Origin: Cloacimonetes bacterium UBA5835
Lineage (GTDB): Bacteria > Cloacimonadota > Cloacimonadia > Cloacimonadales > Cloacimonadaceae
Direction of reading: 5' to 3'
DNA: 64,000 nt
NCBI GenBank assembly: GCA_002432865.1
Contig: DJGX01000009.1
Location: 186,001 to 250,000, forward strand
This document shows, piece after piece, positions 61,201-64,000 of this stretch. The notes beneath the pieces are model-generated. The model was not told where the DNA came from. It was given only the letters and a program-made list of their open reading frames with translations, and did not search any database. Every line of letters begins with the position of its first letter. The first letter of the stretch is position 1. Made by a program: the position numbers and the translations under genes.

Positions 61201-62223
61201 CTATTTTATCTTATATATAAGTATTCCCTGATCCCTTGCTCCAACGACCAACCTATCATCCATAAATTTAACAGTATTGGTATATCCGCAAGAGGTTAAA
61301 TGTTGAATCAATTTCGGCTGAGAAGGAATGCTGATATCAAATAAATATACTCCTCCGCCACCAGAGGATACGGCAAGTTTGTTTCCTGAAATAGCCAAAG
61401 AAGTTGCATAACCAGATGTATCAAATGTAGAAAGCAATACAGGAGCTGCAGGATTATAAACATCCACAGTATGTAAACCACTTTGACGGCTTGCTACATA
61501 AGCAACATTACCACAGAGCTCAACTTTCTGTGCTTCTCCGTTTAAATGAATTTTTCCTACCAGATGACGGTCGTTTCGATCATAAATGTATAAACCAAGT
61601 TGTTCTGCAGTTACATAAATGTAATTATCAGTCAGTTTAAAACCCGATGCAATTCCAGGAGAAACTGTAAAAACATTATTATTGAAGATCGTTCCGTCAT
61701 AATAATCATATCTAAAGCTATTTGAACCACAATAAGCACAAACCATTTTATATGTTCCCTGAGCAAATGGAACATCAACAATAGTAAAGCCATCCAGGTC
61801 TTTTATATTACCAGTGCCCCCTGTAAAATCATGAACATAGATAAGGGAATCATCATCACTGATATCAATCGCCCTGATAGCATCTGTAGCTTCTGTATCC
61901 ACTAAGAACATAAACTTACGTTCGGGTACAACAGCAATTTTTTTGATCCTACCTAAAACCTTTTGGCTGCCATCTGAAGCCCAAAATTCAGTTATCCAAT
62001 TTACTTGATAATTAGAACGGTTGATTCTGGAAATTCCACCTTGATCCTGAGCTACATATATATAATTATCGTCAATCTTGATATCCAATGGGTTGCCAAC
62101 AATAGGTAGAGCACGTTCAAGGGTAAGCCAATCTTCTTCCTGGTATTCCGTGTTGCGTTTTGCACAGGAACTTAGCATTAGCACTGCAATAATCGCTATT
62201 ACTATCATATAACTCTTAGGCAT
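61201..62223 (-). CDS. LVIVD-repeat lipoprotein
   Basis: 340 aa from the ATG at 62223 (GGGGAGGAAAT upstream). Lipoprotein signal MPKSYMIVIAIIAVLMLSSC. The mature part is made of repeats such as LHTVDVYNPAAPVLLS, VYLFDISIPSQPKLIQ and AIDISDDDSLIYVHD, the LVIVD pattern of a beta-propeller. The C-terminus ends in 'GILIYKIK', as its paralogue at 1655-2587 ends in 'GWMIYEYR'. It is anchored in a membrane and faces the periplasm or outside. Function is unknown. Confidence 0.78.
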   Translation of the reverse strand: MPKSYMIVIAIIAVLMLSSCAKRNTEYQEEDWLTLERALPIVGNPLDIKIDDNYIYVAQDQGGISRINRSNYQVNWITEFWASDGSQKVLGRIKKIAVVPERKFMFLVDTEATDAIRAIDISDDDSLIYVHDFTGGTGNIKDLDGFTIVDVPFAQGTYKMVCAYCGSNSFRYDYYDGTIFNNNVFTVSPGIASGFKLTDNYIYVTAEQLGLYIYDRNDRHLVGKIHLNGEAQKVELCGNVAYVASRQSGLHTVDVYNPAAPVLLSTFDTSGYATSLAISGNKLAVSSGGGGVYLFDISIPSQPKLIQHLTSCGYTNTVKFMDDRLVVGARDQGILIYKIK

Positions 62224-62722
62224 CAATTTCCTCCCCTGCCTGTTAGTATGTCTATAAATAAAGCAAGAAGCGTTCCGAAATAGTAGATTTGCTCATTTTT
62301 ATTGATTTCTATATGGAGCTGCCCCGAAACAAAATACTGTTGTAAGACAGTTCATATAAGCCATTGTATTAAATGGTCTTCTCTGAGAGTACATTTTATA
62401 TATCCAAAATCGGCTAAAAAAGGAGTTTTATTTATTGTGAAACGGCCCCAGAGGGTGACAAAATCAATCTTGGTCCCCACCTATTAAATATTGTGTTATT
62501 TGGATCTTTGTATTCATTTTTTCATAAACATAGATAGTATGCATAACGATAATACGAATAAAATTGAGATCTGGTTATGCTTTATAGTGGACATAACCAT
62601 AATGTCTCACTTTTAAGTTAAAATGAACATATGGATTATAAGATTAATAACCATCACAATTACTTAAAACAAATAAGCTCCCTACTCTATAGCAGGGAGC
62701 TTATTTTTAGGATATGAGATTT
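62224..62722. other. Gap between hcp and the LVIVD lipoprotein gene
   Basis: 499 bases. It holds the hcp terminator (62671-62706), a small dyad GGTTATG (62573-62579) / CATAACC (62592-62598), and the leader of the lipoprotein gene. A stretch around 62400-62490 is locally richer in GC (CGGCCCCAGAGGG) and could be a remnant of a coding or mobile sequence, but I cannot assign it. Confidence 0.5.
62671..62706 (-). terminator. Intrinsic terminator of hcp
   Basis: AAATAAGCTCCCT (62671-62683) and AGGGAGCTTATTT (62694-62706) are perfect inverse copies (13 bp) around a 10-base loop. Read on the minus strand the stem runs into TTTGTTTT. It begins 16 bases after the hcp stop. Confidence 0.9.
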
Positions 62723-64000
62723 CTATGAAAACATTGCTGCAATATCACTATCAGCATCAGTGGTTCTATGTAAACCAAATGTCTCAGTTAGTACATTTGC
62801 TACATTGGGAGAAAGAAAACCAGGTAGTGTTGGACCCAATCTAATATTTTTGAATCCTAAATATAATAGCGCTAAAAGCACTGCCACAGCTTTTTGTTCA
62901 TACCAAGCAATATCAAATGAGAGAGGAAGTTTATTTACATCATCCAGTCCAAATGCTTCTTTTAGTTTCAGTGCGATAACTGCCAAAGAATAGGAATCAT
63001 TACACTGTCCAGCATCCAAAACTCTTGGAATTCCGTTAATATCACCCAAAGGAAGTTTTATATAACGATATTTGGCACATCCGGCAGTTAGGATAACAGC
63101 ATCTTTAGGAAGTTTTTCCGCCACTTCGGTAAAATATTTACGGCTGGGCATTCTTCCATCGCATCCAGCCATAACTACAAAGCGTTTTATGGCTCCACTT
63201 TTAACCGCTTCAATAATTTTATCTGCCAGTCCTAAAACTGTGTCGTGAGCAAAACCACCAATAATTTCACCGGTTTCAATTTCTTTCGGAGGTTGGCATT
63301 TAAGAGCTCGTTCAATTATAGGCGTAAAATCTTTTGCTTTGCCATCTTCTCTTTCGGGGATGTGAACGGCATTTGGATAATTTACCATACCGGTTGTAAA
63401 CAATCTATCCAGATAAGTGTTTTCTTTGCGTAAAGGCACCAGGCAGTTAGTAGTCATTAAAATGGCTCCGTTGAAACTTTCAAATTCCTCCAATTGATGC
63501 CACCAAGAACCTCCATAGTTGCCAATAAAATGTTTGTATTGTTTAAATGCTGGATAATAATGAGCTGGAAGCATTTCTCCGTGAGTGTAAACATCCACAC
63601 CCTTTCCTTCAGTTTGTTGTAACAATTCTTCCAGGTCTTTCAGATCATGACCACTAACCAAAATACCAGGGTTATTATTTACACCCAGCTTAACTTTGGT
63701 GGGCTCAGGACTACCATAGGTTTTCGTATTTGCTTCATCCAATTTAGCCATTATTTTAACAGCATTTTCGCCTGTCTTCAAAACTAATTGGATTAGCTGA
63801 TCAACAGTTAAATTATCATCCAAAGTTGCTGCCAAAGCTTTCATAACGAATTTATTCACCTCATCATCCTGATAACCCAAAACAGCAGAATGTTCTCCAT
63901 AAGCACAAATTCCTTTCAGTCCGTAAATAATTGTTTCCCGCAAAGAACGGATATCCTCATTCTCAGTTTTCAGCACGCCAACTTTTTTGGCAAATTCATC
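62723..64000 (-). CDS. hcp: Hydroxylamine reductase (hybrid cluster protein), 5' truncated
   Basis: At least 425 codons are visible; the frame is open to the window edge, so the true start and the N-terminal Cys motif are missing. Characteristic Hcp regions are present: YGLKGICAYGEHSAVLG, NPGILVSGHDLKDLEELL, YTHGEMLPAHYYP, MTTNCLVPL, VVMAGCDGR, ILTAGCAKYRY and VLDAGQCNDSYSL, which supply ligands to the hybrid Fe-S-O cluster, then IAWYEQKAVAVLLALLYLG. Hcp reduces hydroxylamine or nitric oxide, or acts as a nitrosylase, in anaerobes under nitrosative stress. A strong terminator follows. Confidence 0.95.
   Translation of the reverse strand, partial: DEFAKKVGVLKTENEDIRSLRETIIYGLKGICAYGEHSAVLGYQDDEVNKFVMKALAATLDDNLTVDQLIQLVLKTGENAVKIMAKLDEANTKTYGSPEPTKVKLGVNNNPGILVSGHDLKDLEELLQQTEGKGVDVYTHGEMLPAHYYPAFKQYKHFIGNYGGSWWHQLEEFESFNGAILMTTNCLVPLRKENTYLDRLFTTGMVNYPNAVHIPEREDGKAKDFTPIIERALKCQPPKEIETGEIIGGFAHDTVLGLADKIIEAVKSGAIKRFVVMAGCDGRMPSRKYFTEVAEKLPKDAVILTAGCAKYRYIKLPLGDINGIPRVLDAGQCNDSYSLAVIALKLKEAFGLDDVNKLPLSFDIAWYEQKAVAVLLALLYLGFKNIRLGPTLPGFLSPNVANVLTETFGLHRTTDADSDIAAMFS

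Noticed and set aside
1..64000. CRISPR arrays, tRNA or rRNA genes, intact insertion sequences
   Set aside because: No regularly spaced repeats with unique spacers, no cloverleaf with GTTCRA-type arm in the gaps, and no transposase motif were found by eye. A tRNAscan or Infernal run would settle the RNA genes.

Overview
The window is AT-rich bacterial chromosome with tightly packed operons, frequent start/stop overlaps and many exported proteins. Two large secreted enzymes end in the same PNPFNPET...WNG...SG.Y.YRL...KKMLL-type C-terminal domain used for sorting in the Bacteroidetes/FCB superphylum. Combined with hydroxylamine reductase, kbl and the low GC content, this suggests a fermentative anaerobe of the Cloacimonadota type. 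That placement is inference: no rRNA gene is in the window.

Layout. 1-2.6 kb: end of a flippase-like membrane protein, a MoxR ATPase and an LVIVD-repeat exported protein. 2.6-7.7 kb (minus): gyrB-gyrA-lipoprotein operon. 8.3-10.2 kb (minus): cold shock protein plus YgiQ radical SAM protein. 10.6-19.0 kb (plus): response regulator and FemAB/GNAT-like protein, then ddl, an exported protein, a FecR-domain protein, an outer-membrane barrel candidate and a CHASE2-adenylate cyclase. 19.3-23.9 kb (minus): HAD hydrolase, rsmI, kbl, a C26 amidotransferase, and a DGC-domain/ArsR pair with a visible operator. 24.1-26.4 kb (plus): rpsT, mtgA, DUF2851.

26.5-37.4 kb is an accessory defence-type island on the plus strand. 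It holds an AAA ATPase/RloB pair (AbiL-like), an unrecognised 221-aa protein, a PLD-SNF2 helicase, a 1251-aa Eco57I-like adenine methyltransferase, and an AbiJ/HEPN-like gene broken by a frameshift in an A10 tract. A 0.9 kb gene-free stretch follows and carries a MITE-like inverted repeat. The island promoter is embedded in three copies of a 10-bp word.

38.3-50.5 kb (plus): nadE, a zinc-finger/TPR protein, ribD, a cupin, an M42 aminopeptidase, a small zinc ribbon protein, rsmA, a barrel-like protein, an M14 carboxypeptidase with a dockerin-like region, DUF192 and YibQ-type proteins. 50.6-64 kb (minus): trxB-alaS-glycosyltransferase 9 operon, a giant C25-like peptidase lacking the usual catalytic His, an LVIVD lipoprotein, and hcp, which runs off the window edge.

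I see no tRNA, rRNA, CRISPR array or intact insertion sequence.
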